Source: Brasenia schreberi (Eukaryota > Streptophyta > Magnoliopsida > Nymphaeales > Cabombaceae). Taken from it: 64,000 nucleotides of DNA. The stretch spans positions 15,618,501 to 15,682,500 of the forward strand of contig JAYKKT010000089.1 of NCBI GenBank assembly GCA_036023115.1. The letters are read 5' to 3'. Shown here in pieces: positions 11,141 to 23,175 of this stretch; position 1 is the stretch's first letter; every line of letters starts with the position of its first letter. The notes beneath the pieces were generated by a model. That model saw nothing but the letters and a program-made list of their open reading frames with translations. It was not told the DNA's origin and made no database searches. Both the position numbers and the translations under genes were made by a program.

Positions 11141-11694
11141 TAAAACTTTAGAGGCTTATAAGAAAGCAAAAAAAGGAAGCGAAAAAGGCCATTAGTGAAG
11201 CAAAAGCTAAAATTTGAAAGGATTTATATAAAAAGCTCAACTCAAAAGAGGGTGAAAGAAATTTTTTTATGATAGCTAGGGCTAGAGATAAGAAAACTAA
11301 AGATCTTAATCCTATTAGATGTATCAAAGATAAGGATGAAAAAATTTAAATAGCAAATGATGATATAAGAAATAGATGAAAAAAAAATTATAAGCTTTTT
11401 AATGAAAATAAAGATGTTAGTATTAGCTTAGAGAAGTTAGCTAAATCAAAAAAGTATATAAACTATAATTTCTACTGACGTATTCAAAAGAATGAAGTCA
11501 AAGAAGCTCTTAAACATATGAAAGGTGGTAAACCGGTAGGACCAGACAATATTCCTATAAAAGTTTGGAAAATACTATGAGAAATAGGAATCACTTGGCT
11601 CACAAGACTATTTAATGAAATATAAAGAAACCAAAAGATACTCGAGGAATTGAGAGCGAGTACACTTATATTTATATATAAGAACAAGGCAAAA
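11141..11694 (+). mobile_element. RTE-type LINE fragment, start of reverse transcriptase
   Basis: Encodes, with several stops, the same segment as the LINE at 50971-53497: [31 protein letters not shown], then [15 protein letters not shown] and [10 protein letters not shown]. It breaks off at about 11690, where LTR B begins. Confidence 0.8.
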
Positions 11695-13100
11695 TTATGT
11701 GGTAAATGGCCCTTGAGGGGGTTGTAAGGGATATCTCTAAATCAGCCAACAAATCATCAAGCAAGGATCAATTGAGTTCCATCCAAGGGAGCTCGTGGCT
11801 AGCAAGAGGGAAAGAAAGAGAGAGAGAGAGAAAGAGGAAGAGAGAAAGAAGAAGGTGCGCCACCACTAACCGCTGACTACCACTCCATCTTCCACCACAG
11901 GTCCCTTCTTCTCTTCTCTTTTCAACTATTATATTCTCTTCTTTCATTAATATTAATGGGGTTATAACTAAGGAGCTCATGTCTCTATTATGATGTATTA
12001 ATTAAGGATCATATGTTGCCCGGTCTCTTTTTCATTCATCGATTATGTCATGAGTTTGAATTTTGATCTTTTCTACTCCGACGTATATTATAAGATCATA
12101 TACCTCTTAATACCCTCTAGATTATGACATAAATATAATTTTATTTATTTTGAATTACTGTAAGATTATTTTGATTCGGACGAAAACACATGTACGAATC
12201 TGAAAACTTGTTTTCTACATTCTGTACATGTCCGATAACTGATTTTTAATTCATTAAGCCCTGCTCTAAATGTTCTAAAATTTTGCACATCTAACCTATG
12301 CACATAGACACATCATCCATAAAAAGTTTAAGAACTTTAGGCTCGTGCACTATCATAAATAAAATAAAAAAATATATCAAATAAAATTAGAATAGATTCT
12401 GTAAAACCAGAAGTTCCTACAATAGAGGTTGGGTTATTATCTCATATATTTGTATACAGTGAACCATTTTTATTAAAAATAGTCTCATTGAAAATCTGAA
12501 ATCCATATCTTTCCAAAAAGACTAATTTCATAGAAATCAGAGTTCTAAGAATAAAGATACAATCATTTTCCTAAATCTCTGATTTTCTAGCACAAATATG
12601 TCCCGAATATCCGAGTGGGGTCTATTTTTGGATTTTATTGCATAAATCTACAGCAGTTAAAATAAAAATAAAAATAGTTTCTTAATTTTACATCAAACTC
12701 GGTTTTTTGTAAAATTTTGAGAATTTTTGGAAATTCAAAAGTTCTTTAAAAAAATCAGAAACAAGTCTCTGAAAAAAGAACTAGTTTTTGTTTTTCAAGA
12801 TTTGGAATGTTTTTGAGTTAAGAAGTAAAATCACGTTTTTTGTCAAGTTTTGGAATTGGAATTTGGTTTTAAAAACTTACCAAATCTCGAATGATTTTCA
12901 AAGCATCTATGCTGACTCTTGAGCATCGGTTTAAGAAGGCTACGTCGAAAAGTATTCACTTATCCACAATCACTACACGAAGTCAGAAAATCATCTTTGC
13001 TAGTTTGAGCAAACTAGCTGGCACACTTGTGCATATGACATAGTTGTAAATTTAGTTTCAAGTCCCTATATAGACTTCAGAATAAAAATTCACATCTATA
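11695..13100 (+). mobile_element. LTR B of the TGTAGAC family, 5'-truncated
   Basis: Collinear with 19411-20808 over about 1.4 kb: a CTTGAGGGGGTTG block, a GA-rich run (about 11810-11850), AATGGGGTTATAACTAAGG, then a long AT-rich R-U5 and the terminal block with the hairpin. It ends CACATCTATA at 13100. The U3 is missing and no target duplication is seen (right flank GTATG). Confidence 0.7.
12999..13018 (+). other. Conserved LTR hairpin, copy B
   Basis: Stem GCTAGTTT / AAACTAGC, loop GAGC, 82 bp from the LTR end. Confidence 0.7.
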
Positions 13101-13687
13101 GTATGACTTGAGTATGAATGGTAAATATTGGCCGAGTATAAATGTTGATGTTAAAAATAGTAGGTGGATAGGTACTAAGAAGGTAGAGTAGTCATTTTTA
13201 TTGTTGATGCAAAGTTAATGATTATTGGAAGTTGAAGATAGTAAACAACACATAACTAGCCCCTAGGTCTGTATCTTAAAAGTCATGCTTTTGTAAAGAG
13301 ATTAAGTGACTCTAGTACAGTGTGACAAAAGATTTCATAAAAACTTATTGCAAACCCAATCATATTTTGATGCATTTAAAGTGGGTTGATGAGTCAAATA
13401 TTAGTACGACAAGTGATATTTACAATGCAAGATAAAAATTAGGAAGAAAGATAGGTGTTCCACAACAACTATTATATGATTTAGAATTTCACTAGTATCA
13501 CACATGACATTCTAAGATACCCAATGTCGATATTTTCAACAACAATTGTGTTTCCACATTCTCAGTTAACGCACAACTATTACATGCATTTTCATGAGTA
13601 TTAGAGTTTGATAGCACATCTAAGACAAATCTGTAAGATTTTTTTCATGTTTTAATATTATTTCTTACATTAAAATATAAGTAATGG
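13101..13687. other. AT-rich sequence, no gene seen
   Basis: Lies between LTR B and the MULE remnant and may belong to the MULE 5' part. No primer-binding site follows LTR B. Confidence 0.35.

Positions 13688-13721
<34 letters not shown>
13688..13721. repeat. (TA)n microsatellite
   Basis: About 17 TA units without interruption. Confidence 0.95.
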
Positions 13722-13723
<2 letters not shown>

Positions 13724-13779
13724 TATAATTTATAGATATAAGATGCCATTTCTTAAAGTTGTCGAGTTAACGTAAACTA

Positions 13780-15300
13780 ACAATTTTTTTGTAGCCTTCT
13801 CTTTTATGAGATCAGAGAAGAAAGAGAATTATGTTTGGGTTTGTGAGGGAGTTATGCACTCTAAACAACTTTTCATGTATAATCTAAAGTGATTGTGATA
13901 TAGCATTGATTAATGTCATTTAAGTCATTTCTGGATATGACACATTACATATGTATATGGCATATTACAAAAAACATTCAAGTATTTATTGTGAAATTAA
14001 CATGAAATAAAGGTATGACAAGTGTCTTTGGTACGAGTTGGAGGAAGGTCGTTCACTCATGAAATGAGAACGATTATAGGGGAGGCAGTGGAGGTAATGG
14101 AATTGAAGTAAAAAAATTCTACTCTGCTCTTTTATGTTAAAGAGCAATGGTTAGACTCATATAAGGAAAGAACCATCTCAGCATAAATAGATCAGATGGT
14201 TTGTTATGAATCTTATAATGATTGTTCTTTAATGGTGGAATGGTTGAAAATGCATGTGCAAGGTTGAAAGGATTATTTGGTAGCTTGATGGAGAGATTTG
14301 ATACAATTTTATAGATTATATAATTGAAAAAGTTATTTGAATAATCTCAAACATCATATTGATATGACACAAGATATTATAGTAATTCTATATAAAAGGT
14401 ATCACAACATGTTAACTTAGATTGTAAGGAAGTACAATCATGTGAAAATAATAGGTTTAGACCCAACCACTTGCTAGTATATATTATGATGTTTGCATAG
14501 ATTTTCATATGCTCACGAGATTAACATTCTCCTTAAATGTGATGAATCGATACAATTATAAGTAGTTGATCCATTCTAGAGGAAGTTTAACATGGAGGTG
14601 GAAATGTCTCATACACCGATCACACAAGAGAAGATGTAAAAGCATTTATGATGGAGAATGTTATTTGTAAGTTAAGTCAACATCCAAATTATGACAAATT
14701 GGTTAAGATGTTGGATAAGTTGTTAAATCATGAGTACAATACACTATAGAAGCCACTCATTCACTGTCCTAAAAAGAGACCATGTAATAGACCTACAAAG
14801 AGAGATTTGTCAACTTTAGAGCATGCGGATAGGAATGCTTCTGGGGGAGGAAGGCATGCATGTGACCGTACACATGGCCAAGGCCATAAGGCCTCTTCAA
14901 GAGTGGGCGATCATTATGAGAGAGTTATGATTCGACTTCCATGGTTCTCATATTGGGTCTCCTCTTGAGAAGAACACTTCGAAATGGTTGGACTTTGAGT
15001 CATCATATGAGGTAGTGATACCCTGCCTTATAGGGCATATTTATAAATTACTAGATGAATAGTGTTAGAGATTAAAATTGTAGATATCAAGTCATTAGTA
15101 AACCTTTTGGATGGGGAGGAGTGGTGGCATGAACTCATAAAGAATGCTTGAAGGAAGTTGCATATGGGCTACCTTAGGGTAGTGTTGATGTTGTTAATTT
15201 TTTTGTATATACGAAGGATGACCCTTATCCTACTATTCCTTGGATGTTTATAAAAGACATGGGTTCGGTTATCACTACTTGATAGAGCATACAATTGGCA
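13780..15300 (+). pseudogene. MULE transposase remnant, FAR1/FHY3 type
   Basis: Scattered pieces in the order expected of plant Mutator-like transposases: SDCDIALINVI (second catalytic Asp region, about 13890), NACARLKGLFGS (the NRVE-AHAKLK region, about 14250), FWRKFNMEVEM near 14575, and the spacer-like NRPTKRDLSTLEH near 14790 followed by a Gly/His-rich stretch. Each block is broken by stops or frameshifts. A segment near 15101-15130 (LLDGEEWW) recurs inverted at 17202-17230. No terminal inverted repeats were identified. Confidence 0.6.
15101..15129 (+). repeat. 29-bp inverted repeat, left arm
   Basis: Matches the reverse complement of 17202-17230 at 28 of 29 positions (core GGATGGGGAGGAGTGGTGGC). 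Confidence 0.85.
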
Positions 15301-17683
15301 CTCCTCTCAATGAGGGAGTCGACGACATTTCTATTGTATTAGATAGTGAGTACCCAACTACAAGGGATACATGGTACATATACTATCATGACTCAACATG
15401 AGATTTTCTAGCAGTAATAACAATATCTCTTTATTATATATATATATGTATGAGCATTTTTATATCTAATTTGTGATTACTTAAATTTTGTTCTATTCTA
15501 TTTTTTTTAGATATACATGTCTAATGGCTCTGATGCCACTATTTTTAAATCTTAACAAACAATACTAATATACGACAGCATTACGAATTGGGAGTGATCC
15601 ATTCACGTGTTGAGATGTATAACAAATGAGAGGACCAGGTGATGATATAGTACATAACATTGAGGATGATGATTATATGTTATTTGTATTATGTAAATCT
15701 ATCTATTACTTCAATTTAAAAGACCTTAGTATTTCAATCCAATTGTATGAAATCATACATTTGTTTGATCATATCAAGGATGTAGAATGAGGAACCAAAA
15801 TAGTGTTCATTACAAATATCATACTACTATACATGTGATAGATAGCATAAAGGAACATCATATACCCTCAAATACTTGACATGAACCCTAGCACATGCAT
15901 CATCAATACCCTTAGCCCAAGCATCAGCAGTTGTCATCTAATAAAATATCATAAAAAAACGTGCTTTTTGGCTGCAATGCTCATATATCTCTATTAACTC
16001 CAGCAATACAGAGTTACCCGACAATGTTTGTAGTATGCACTCCTTGTGCTAGTATATCACTGTATACAAATTTTAGGTTTTGCAAAACCCTCAATTTGTA
16101 TACAATCTTCTTAATTTTATGAAAGCAAAATTAAACTAAGTCAGGAGAGACTCACCTTTAATTCGCCCTCCTTTTCGCATTATGGAACTTAATTAAATTC
16201 TTTTCACAAATCACCTTCTTGTCCCGATGGGCAAGAGTTGGTTCTTGTACTAGAAAATTTCTCACTAATAAAAGGAAATTTACCTGCACACTTATCGAAA
16301 TGTGAGCACCAAAGAGTTTATATTCCTACTATTTTTGGGTCCTAAATAGATATGGGATTCTATTTGGGTTTTTGATTCCTAAATTGGATATGGATCCTAA
16401 ATGTGTAAGGATTCTCATTGGGTTATGGATCTAATATGGAATTTTGGTTCTAAAGTGGATATGAGTCTTTAACTCGGATATGGATCTAATGGGGATGATT
16501 GGATCTAATTTGGTTTATCGATCTAATGCAGTCGATTGGATCTATGGTGGTTTGGATAACAATAACTAATATGGCATAGTGCAAGAACTATGTGATGATA
16601 TGTTGAAATATGCTTAAACAAACTATATGCTTATGCTAAAGTTTATATCAAGAGTATAAGCTTAAGAGACAAGTGATTAATCTATGTTTATGCTGGAAAT
16701 TTTTAGAAAATATTAAATGAAGAGACGACTATTTCTAAAATGTTGAAAATTAATTCTAGGTGCTGAAATATATTGATACTAATTGTAACTAATGCAAAAC
16801 ACTAATGTAATGTATGCATTATAATTAACCTAAGTGTAGAATTTGATTATATGAATATAGCAATATATTTAATGTTTAAAACTAATCTAAGAGGCAGAAT
16901 TTTATTAAGGTGATGTAATTACGCAAAAATATCTATATGGGTGCAGAATTTATTTCTGATGATGAAAACACCTATGTGGATGCAGAAATATCAAGGTGTA
17001 GAAAATTATACTAATGCAGAAACTATTTAATATGCTGAATGAATATGTGACATGTTGAAATAACTTGTATGTAATGTAGAAATTACTATGTGAATTAGTT
17101 AGGATTCCAGAAGTATGTATTTGACTAAGCCAAGTCAAGGTGGGCTGAGATGAGGTTATTAACGCCCTAATGTTGTAGCTAGGATGTAAGAATCAAAAAA
17201 TTGCCACCACTCCTCCCCATCCAAAAAGTTTATGAGGCGGTGGCCCTAAAACCAGAAAGTCATGGTTATAAAAGAGGTTTCTAATGCATTTATGGTTGTC
17301 TAAGGGAACTAATGCAAACGGTGGGTATCTAGTTAAACTAAAATCAGAAATAGTAAGGATGATTGAATTAAATACTAAGGTAAATAATAAAAAGAAGAAG
17401 ATATATCAAGATAAAGGGGCGATGAATATTTATGCAAACTTAGGGCCAGGTGTGTAATAGATTGGTATCAACTATGCAAGGCAAGTGTTTGACATGCAAG
17501 AATGTAACCATTGTAAACCAGATAGATGAGTGTTGGATATATCAACTTAGGGCATGCTCTAAGAGAATAATATGGATACTATGATGAATTAGATGCAATT
17601 GATGGATGCAACTAGTGGGTGAAATGATGAGTGAAATAATTGTAACTATTATGACCAAATACAAATAATTATTATGATCTAAG
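15301..17683. other. Unassigned AT-rich sequence, probably decayed transposon
   Basis: No reading frame of note. About 16340-16560 has loosely repeated TGGATCTAAT and GGATATG motifs. An inverted partner of the MULE segment is at 17202-17230. Confidence 0.4.
17202..17230 (-). repeat. 29-bp inverted repeat, right arm
   Basis: Partner of 15101-15129, 2.1 kb away in opposite orientation. Confidence 0.85.
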
Positions 17684-17688
17684 ACTAT
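17684..17688 (+). repeat. Target-site duplication ACTAT, left copy
   Basis: Identical to 20809-20813 on the other side of solo LTR B'. Confidence 0.8.
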
Positions 17689-18364
17689 TGTATTAGAATT
17701 TTATTTTTTTGGCAACTTTGGGTGTTTTAAGGGTTTTTCAAATGAAAACACCTTAAATGAATTCATTTTTGCCCCAAAAATTTATAACAACCTCAAAATG
17801 ATGGTATATTACATCCCTCTTGAACAAATCCAATTTGGATAAAATTGCACAAAAATAATTATTTTGCCCTCAAGACCAAATTGGCAGGATTCTGCCTTTT
17901 TAAATGATTGTCTTCAAAGAAACGATGATTTCAAACGCCCAATTGAGAAGAGTCTCATTCCAAGACCTAATACCCAAGGGTTAAAGTGGTTCGATACCCT
18001 ACACCCGTTAAGGTGGTTCGATACCCTACACCCATTTAAAAGTGGTTAAATGGTCAAAGTGGTTAAAGACTGACTCACGGAGTGAAAGTAGGTCACCCTT
18101 ACAAACAAAAACTGGGAATGAAACCCAGTGTTTCCCAAAAATAATATTTGAAGATTTCATTAAATTTGATGTTTTTAAATACAAAAATATTTTTTAGAAA
18201 ATGTTTGAAACTATACTTGCCATATATGAAACTCGGGCCGGAAGGAGGCAAATTCTCCATAAAGAGGAGACGACATGAACCAAAAAGGCAATGATGGAGC
18301 ACTTGCCAATTTTGACACTGTTGGGGAAAGTAACCTGTCATTTTTAGTTTTAGGTATTAGAAAG

Positions 18365-18495
18365 AAAAGTCGGCGTCAAAAAAAAAGGAAAGTCGATGTT
18401 CAAGTAAGGAAAGTCGACGTTCAAAAAGGAAAGTTGGTGCCCAGAAAGGAACGTCGGCATCCAGGAAGAAAGTCGGCGTCATCCACAAAAAAGGA
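18365..18495 (+). repeat. Short degenerate tandem repeat in U3 of LTR B'
   Basis: Seven or so variants of AAAGTCGGCGTC separated by AGGAA-type linkers. A similar series (about 44530-44660, minus strand) occurs in the U3 of LTR C. Confidence 0.6.
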
Positions 18496-18811
18496 AAGTG
18501 ATACTCGATTTGACAAGCTATGATGTTTAATTTGGTAAGTTACCAAGCCTTACCAATTTCAACATGGAAGGATCAAGGCAACCTTTGTACAATTTGGCAA
18601 CCTTGATACGCAATTTGGAAGCCAAGCCACCCTCACTCGCCTTTGGCAAGTGGGTGTAGCAGTTCCTTGACTTGATATGGTAGGTCCTTAAACATCGACT
18701 TACCTTCCCAGCAGATGGAACCAAATTCAACAAGGCCAACAACTTACCAATGCCAGCCGAGCTCAACCACAAAGGGAATTCGTCAATGCCTACTTGATGG
18801 CTGTGAAGAGT

Positions 18812-19183
18812 CTGCTAGTGGAGCTCAGTCCTGGTATTCTGGGTAACATTTTTTATGGGATTCAGCGGCCACTAAAAACCATTGCCTTGAAATCTGGAGA
18901 TGTTTATATTCCTTGAGGTGTATCAGTTCCTCCACTTGACAAGGACACTTTATGGAATTTTCAACCTAAAAAGATAGGTGAGGGTGACACTCTTACTGGT
19001 GGTGATCTGTATGCTACTGTATTTGAGAGCAGCTTGATGCAGCATCATGTTGCACTTCCTCCTAGTTCTATGGGAAAAGTTACCTACATTGACCTTGTTG
19101 GTCAATACTCAATAAAGGATATTGTGCTAGAACTGGAATTCCAAGGTGTAAAGGAGGAGTTTGCTATGCTTCAGACTTGGCCG
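18812..19183 (+). pseudogene. VHA-A: Captured V-ATPase subunit A fragment
   Basis: VHA-A is the catalytic, ATP-binding subunit of the vacuolar proton pump. This 124-codon piece stays in one frame: VELSPGILGNIF, GIQRPLKTIALKSGDVYIP, LDKDTLW.FQPKKIGEGD, GGDLYATVFE, MQHHVALPP, ELEFQGVKEEF and MLQTW, ending just before the Walker A exon would follow. One nonsense codon (TGA at about 18916, where the family has Arg after YIP). The stretch shows no intron, although plant VHA-A genes are intron-rich, so capture from mRNA is likely. It lies in the U3 of an LTR, same orientation, about 230 bp upstream of the TATA box. It lacks both ends of the gene and cannot make the enzyme. Confidence 0.9.
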
Positions 19184-19244
19184 AACCCACTTACCTTAGC
19201 CGAACTCACCTTCCGTCTCAAGTCCTAGCTACACCCAGTTGCAC

Positions 19245-19350
19245 TTACCATATCAAATGGAGCAGATTTTTAGCAAGAAGGGTCAACATCCACCTACCAT
19301 ATCCAATGGAGTAGATTTTTTGCAAGAAGGGTTAACATTCACTTACCAAT
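19245..19350 (+). repeat. 50-bp tandem duplication between cargo and TATA box
   Basis: Two units share ACCATATC.AATGGAG.AG and GCAAGAAGGGT with about 10% difference. Confidence 0.75.
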
Positions 19351-19415
19351 TTCAGCCACCTTCAATAAGGCAACTTGCCTTACCAAGAGCTGCAACAAAG
19401 AGGCAATCCTTGGCC

Positions 19416-19422
19416 TATAAAA
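19416..19422 (+). promoter_or_regulatory. TATA box of LTR B'
   Basis: GGCCTATAAAAAGGG, matching the sequence on the minus strand of LTR C near 42787. A GA-rich run (19508-19575) follows about 90 bp downstream. Confidence 0.65.
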
Positions 19423-20705
19423 AGGGTCCTCAAGGGGGCTGCAATGTATCAATCCAAAAATCATCAATCCCATAGACAAATCATCCAGCCTTCAACCAAA
19501 TGTGTGGCCAGCAAGAGGGAGAGAAAGAGAGGGAGAGAAAGAGAGAGAGAGAGAGAGAGGAAGAGAGAAAGAAGAAGGGGAAGGTTCGCCACCACAAGCC
19601 ATCGGCCGATCCTTTCATTACAGGTCTACTCTTCCCTTATTTTTCTTATTGTTATCTTCTCTTTCATTAAGATTAATGGGGTTGTAATTAAGGAGCTCAT
19701 GTCTCCATTAATTAAGGATCATATGTTGCCCTGTCGCTTTTTCATTCATCGATTATCTATTATGAGTTTGATTTTTTATCTTTTCTACTCCGTTGTATAT
19801 TATAAGATCATATACCTCTTAATTCACTTTATTCCCATGTTGTAATTATAATTTTTTTATTTTAGATTGTTGTAGATTAATTTTTAATTCAGACAAAAGC
19901 ACGCGCGAATCTTGTAAAAAATGAAAACATGTTTTCTACACTCTGTACACATCTGGTAAATGATTTTTATTTCATTATTTCCTACTCCGAATGTTCTAAA
20001 ATTTTGTATGTCTAACATACACACACAAACACACTGTCAATAAAAATTTCAATAATTTTAGGCTAGTGAATCATCATAAATAAAATCATAGAATATCTAA
20101 TAAAATCATAAGAGAGTTTGTAAAATCTGCAATTCCTGCAATAGAGGTTTGGTAATTATCCTATATCATTGTATGCAGTGAACCATTTTTATTGAAAATG
20201 GTTTCATTAAAAATTTGAAATTTTCAACAAGATCAATTTCATAGAAATTGGAGGTCTCAGTATGAAGATACAATTATTTTTCTAAACCTCTAACTTTTTG
20301 GCATAGGTCTTCTCGAATGTCTGAGTGAGGTCTATTTTTAGATTTAATTGAATAAATATACAACATATAAAATAAAAATAAAAATAGTTTATGGATCTGT
20401 ACAAAAGTTTCGTCTTTTATAAAAAATTTAGAATTTTTGAAAATTCAGAAGTTGCTTAAAAAAATTAGAAACAAATCTCTAAAAACAAAACCAGTTTCTG
20501 TTTTTCAAAATTTTGAATGTTTTCAAGTTAAGAAGTAAATCACTATTTTTATCATGTTTTGGAATCAGAATTGGATTTTCAAAACTTTTTGAATCTCGAG
20601 CGATTTTCAAAGCATCTAGGTTGACCCTTGAGCATCAATTCAAGAAGCTCTATGTCGACAAAAATTCACTTACCCCAATCGTTATAGAAGTTATAAATCA
20701 ACTTT

Positions 20706-20725
20706 GCTAGTTTGAGCAAACTAGC
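20706..20725 (+). other. Conserved LTR hairpin, copy B'
   Basis: Stem GCTAGTTT / AAACTAGC, loop GAGC, 83 bp from the LTR end. Confidence 0.7.
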
Positions 20726-20813
20726 TTGCATGCTCGCGCACACGATGTAGTTCGGGAATTTAATTTTGAATTTCTACATACACTTTGGAATCAAAATTCA
20801 CGTCTACAACTAT

Positions 20814-22760
20814 GAGCTAGGGGACTAAAAAGCAAAACCCATATATAAAGTATATTAAAAGAGTAGAGTGATGGATGGAACCATTGAAATAAGGTTCTAG
20901 GAATATCTTAGAAACAATCGATCTCTACTTTAGTGGATTTCTTATGTTTTGAGTATACTTAAGGTTGGGCAAGCTTCTCTTCGGTGGATCTCTCAAGGTT
21001 GGAATGCAGCACACCAAAAGAAACGGGAAGAGAGAGAAGTAGGAAAATCTTATATTATTGTTGCTTCATAATGAAAGAGAGATGAACAAAATGAAGAGAT
21101 GATCACAAGAAAGGCAAGGAGCCTATTTATAGAGGGGATCCAACCCCTTTAGAGATACATCTTTAGAGATAAGAAACAACCATATTTTCTAACAATTCCA
21201 ATAAGATAGGACTTTAAAGATTTGAAATAATTTCCTTTTGATTTTAAAATCATATGTGACTAAGTGGCTTCAATTTTGGATTGATGGCATAAGCATGGCT
21301 GGCTTAGTTGATCCCCATGTGACTTGGAGGCTCCTTACTTATGGCTTGGATGGCTTCTCATGATGGCTCGATCACAATTTGAGTGCTTGTCTTGACTTAA
21401 AACCTTGATGAAACTTGATATTTGTTAGTCTTGAAGCATCAAAATGGAATGACCCATTGTGGATTCATGTGGAGTTGATTCCAATGAGGTGAGGTGATCC
21501 ATGGCTAAGGTAGGTTTCGTTTGGCTCAAAAATGTATTTTAATATAATGCCTGACTAAGCAATTTTGACTCAGAATTTCTATAAACATAGCATGGGCTAA
21601 CTAGAATAAATATAGGTTCAATAGGCTTGGGCTATCTAGGCTATGTTCAAATGAGTTGTAGGCTTGATTGAGTCAAGGTTTGAGCCATGTACATAAATGT
21701 ATAATAAGCTTTTAAATAAAGACTTTCTTTTTGTCTTTTTTTTTAAATAATATAAATATAGAACTTTTTTATAAAATGGTAGTGATAAGAGCAAAATGAG
21801 AGCACAAGTGTCTTCCATGAATTTTGGCTTCTCTCATACACTTATATATTCAATAATGCTCAAAATATAAAGCTTTAATGAAAAATTTATCCTTTATACA
21901 TATATATGTGTGAATTAAAAAAATTACTTTTACAAATGGATGCTCATTTTGTATTTTGAATGTGCATAAATTTATATATGCATGTAAGTTTCAAATTTCT
22001 TATGTATAATAAATGTAAAAACAAGCCTATAATTTTTTCTTTAATAAAATCTCATGGACAAATAAAATAAAACCAAGCTTTTGATTTTGGTTTGATAAGG
22101 CTTTTTTGGATAAAAATAGGTGCAACTGACTCATAAATTTTAAATGAAGTTCATTTAAGGTTATTCTCATAGGTTGTTCTTGTTCTTGTTTCTCATTACT
22201 TTTTTGGATAAACCAAGCTTGGTGAAGCCTGTTTTTCTCATATAGAGGCAGAAGCCTTCAAAATTCCTCCTTGTTTTTTCTCTCTTCCAAAATATTTCAT
22301 TTCTCCTTCATGTGAACTCTAATTCTTATAGACCAAGAATCGGTCTCAACCCTATTTGCCTTGAAATTGGTCTTTTAAAAATAATTTTTAAAAGCATGTT
22401 TTCTTAAAAAAATTGAGTGTTTATTGTCACGTATGATCGTTAGATGCTAGAAGATGACAGTAATTATGAGTAATGTTAGTGTTATTATCCAATGGTAACA
22501 AAGATTAAGAATAATAAAATAGACAAAGATGACTACCAACAACAATATTATCTTTCGTGATGCTTCTTCTAGCTACATGTAAAGTAAGTCAATATTGTTG
22601 TTTTTCAAATATGACTACCAACTCTCTAAATATTATGAGTCAATCAATGCACGTTCGTTATCGGCACTCTGTCTCTATACATATCCTAATATAATATACA
22701 CCCAAGTTGATACAAAAAATATAGTACAACCTTCTTTTCAAGTTTGAATCCCCTACTCTT
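20814..22760. other. Unassigned AT-rich sequence
   Basis: No gene seen. On the minus strand near 21135 is a TATA-like CTCTATAAATAGG in an LTR-like setting, so part of 20860-21500 may be an old LTR in minus orientation; no ends were found. Confidence 0.35.
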
Positions 22761-22769
22761 AATAAGGGT

Positions 22770-23175
22770 TTGAAGCACATCAAATTTAATAACTGTGGAC
22801 TTAATATCCAATACTACTTCATCATTACTCATATCCATCATATCACACAAAAATCTTTCTTGCTTCTAGCCATCATCTCTTCATCAGTACTCATATCCAA
22901 CATATCACTCAAAAATCTTTCTTGCTTTCAGCCATCATCTCTAGCATCAAAGCAACAAACTCACCGTCCATAAAAAGACCAAATATCTTGTGAACATCAT
23001 AAAGGGTAGTAGTCATCTCACCCATGGTATGTGAAAGTTGTTTGTGTCAAGTTGTCAATGCTTGATAAAAGAACTCAACAATGCATAGCCTATAACCTCA
23101 TATAACAAATATCCCTAACCAACCAGTTCACTCGTATATGTAATCTCAATCCAATTATTGGACCTCACATCCATT
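22770..23175 (-). pseudogene. Plant mobile domain remnant (MULE-associated)
   Basis: The minus strand reads, across frameshifts, FYQALTT then HTMGEMTTTLYDVHKIFGLFMDGE, which fits the plant mobile domain consensus (ALVERWRPETHTFH.P.GEMT.TL.DV..LLGL.VDG). Such domains occur in large MULEs and in domesticated MAIN-type proteins. A 62-bp tandem duplication (22819-22942) repeats the following residues. Decayed; probably transposon-derived. Confidence 0.6.
22819..22942. repeat. 62-bp tandem duplication
   Basis: Two near-identical units begin at 22819 and 22881 (both CATATCCA and AAAATCTTTCTTGCTT). Confidence 0.85.

Larger units (their letters stand above)
17689..20808 (+). mobile_element. Solo LTR B' of the TGTAGAC family, with VHA-A cargo
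   Basis: A 3.1-kb unit starting TGTATTAGAATTTT and ending CACGTCTACA, with the perfect 5-bp duplication ACTAT on both sides. The TATA box at 19416-19422 splits it into a U3 of about 1.73 kb and an R-U5 of about 1.39 kb. The R-U5 is collinear with LTR B and with the inverted LTR at 41416. The U3 contains a block of short repeats (about 18365-18495, GGAAAGTCGRCGT variants), an intronless V-ATPase subunit A fragment (18812-19183) and a 50-bp tandem repeat (19245-19350). No PBS, gag or pol, so it is a solo LTR. Confidence 0.8.

Noticed and set aside
11695..20808. LTR B and LTR B' as the two LTRs of a single retrotransposon
   Set aside because: B' has its own perfect 5-bp duplication (ACTAT) at both ends, B lacks a U3, no primer-binding site follows 13100, and the sequence between them is a MULE remnant.
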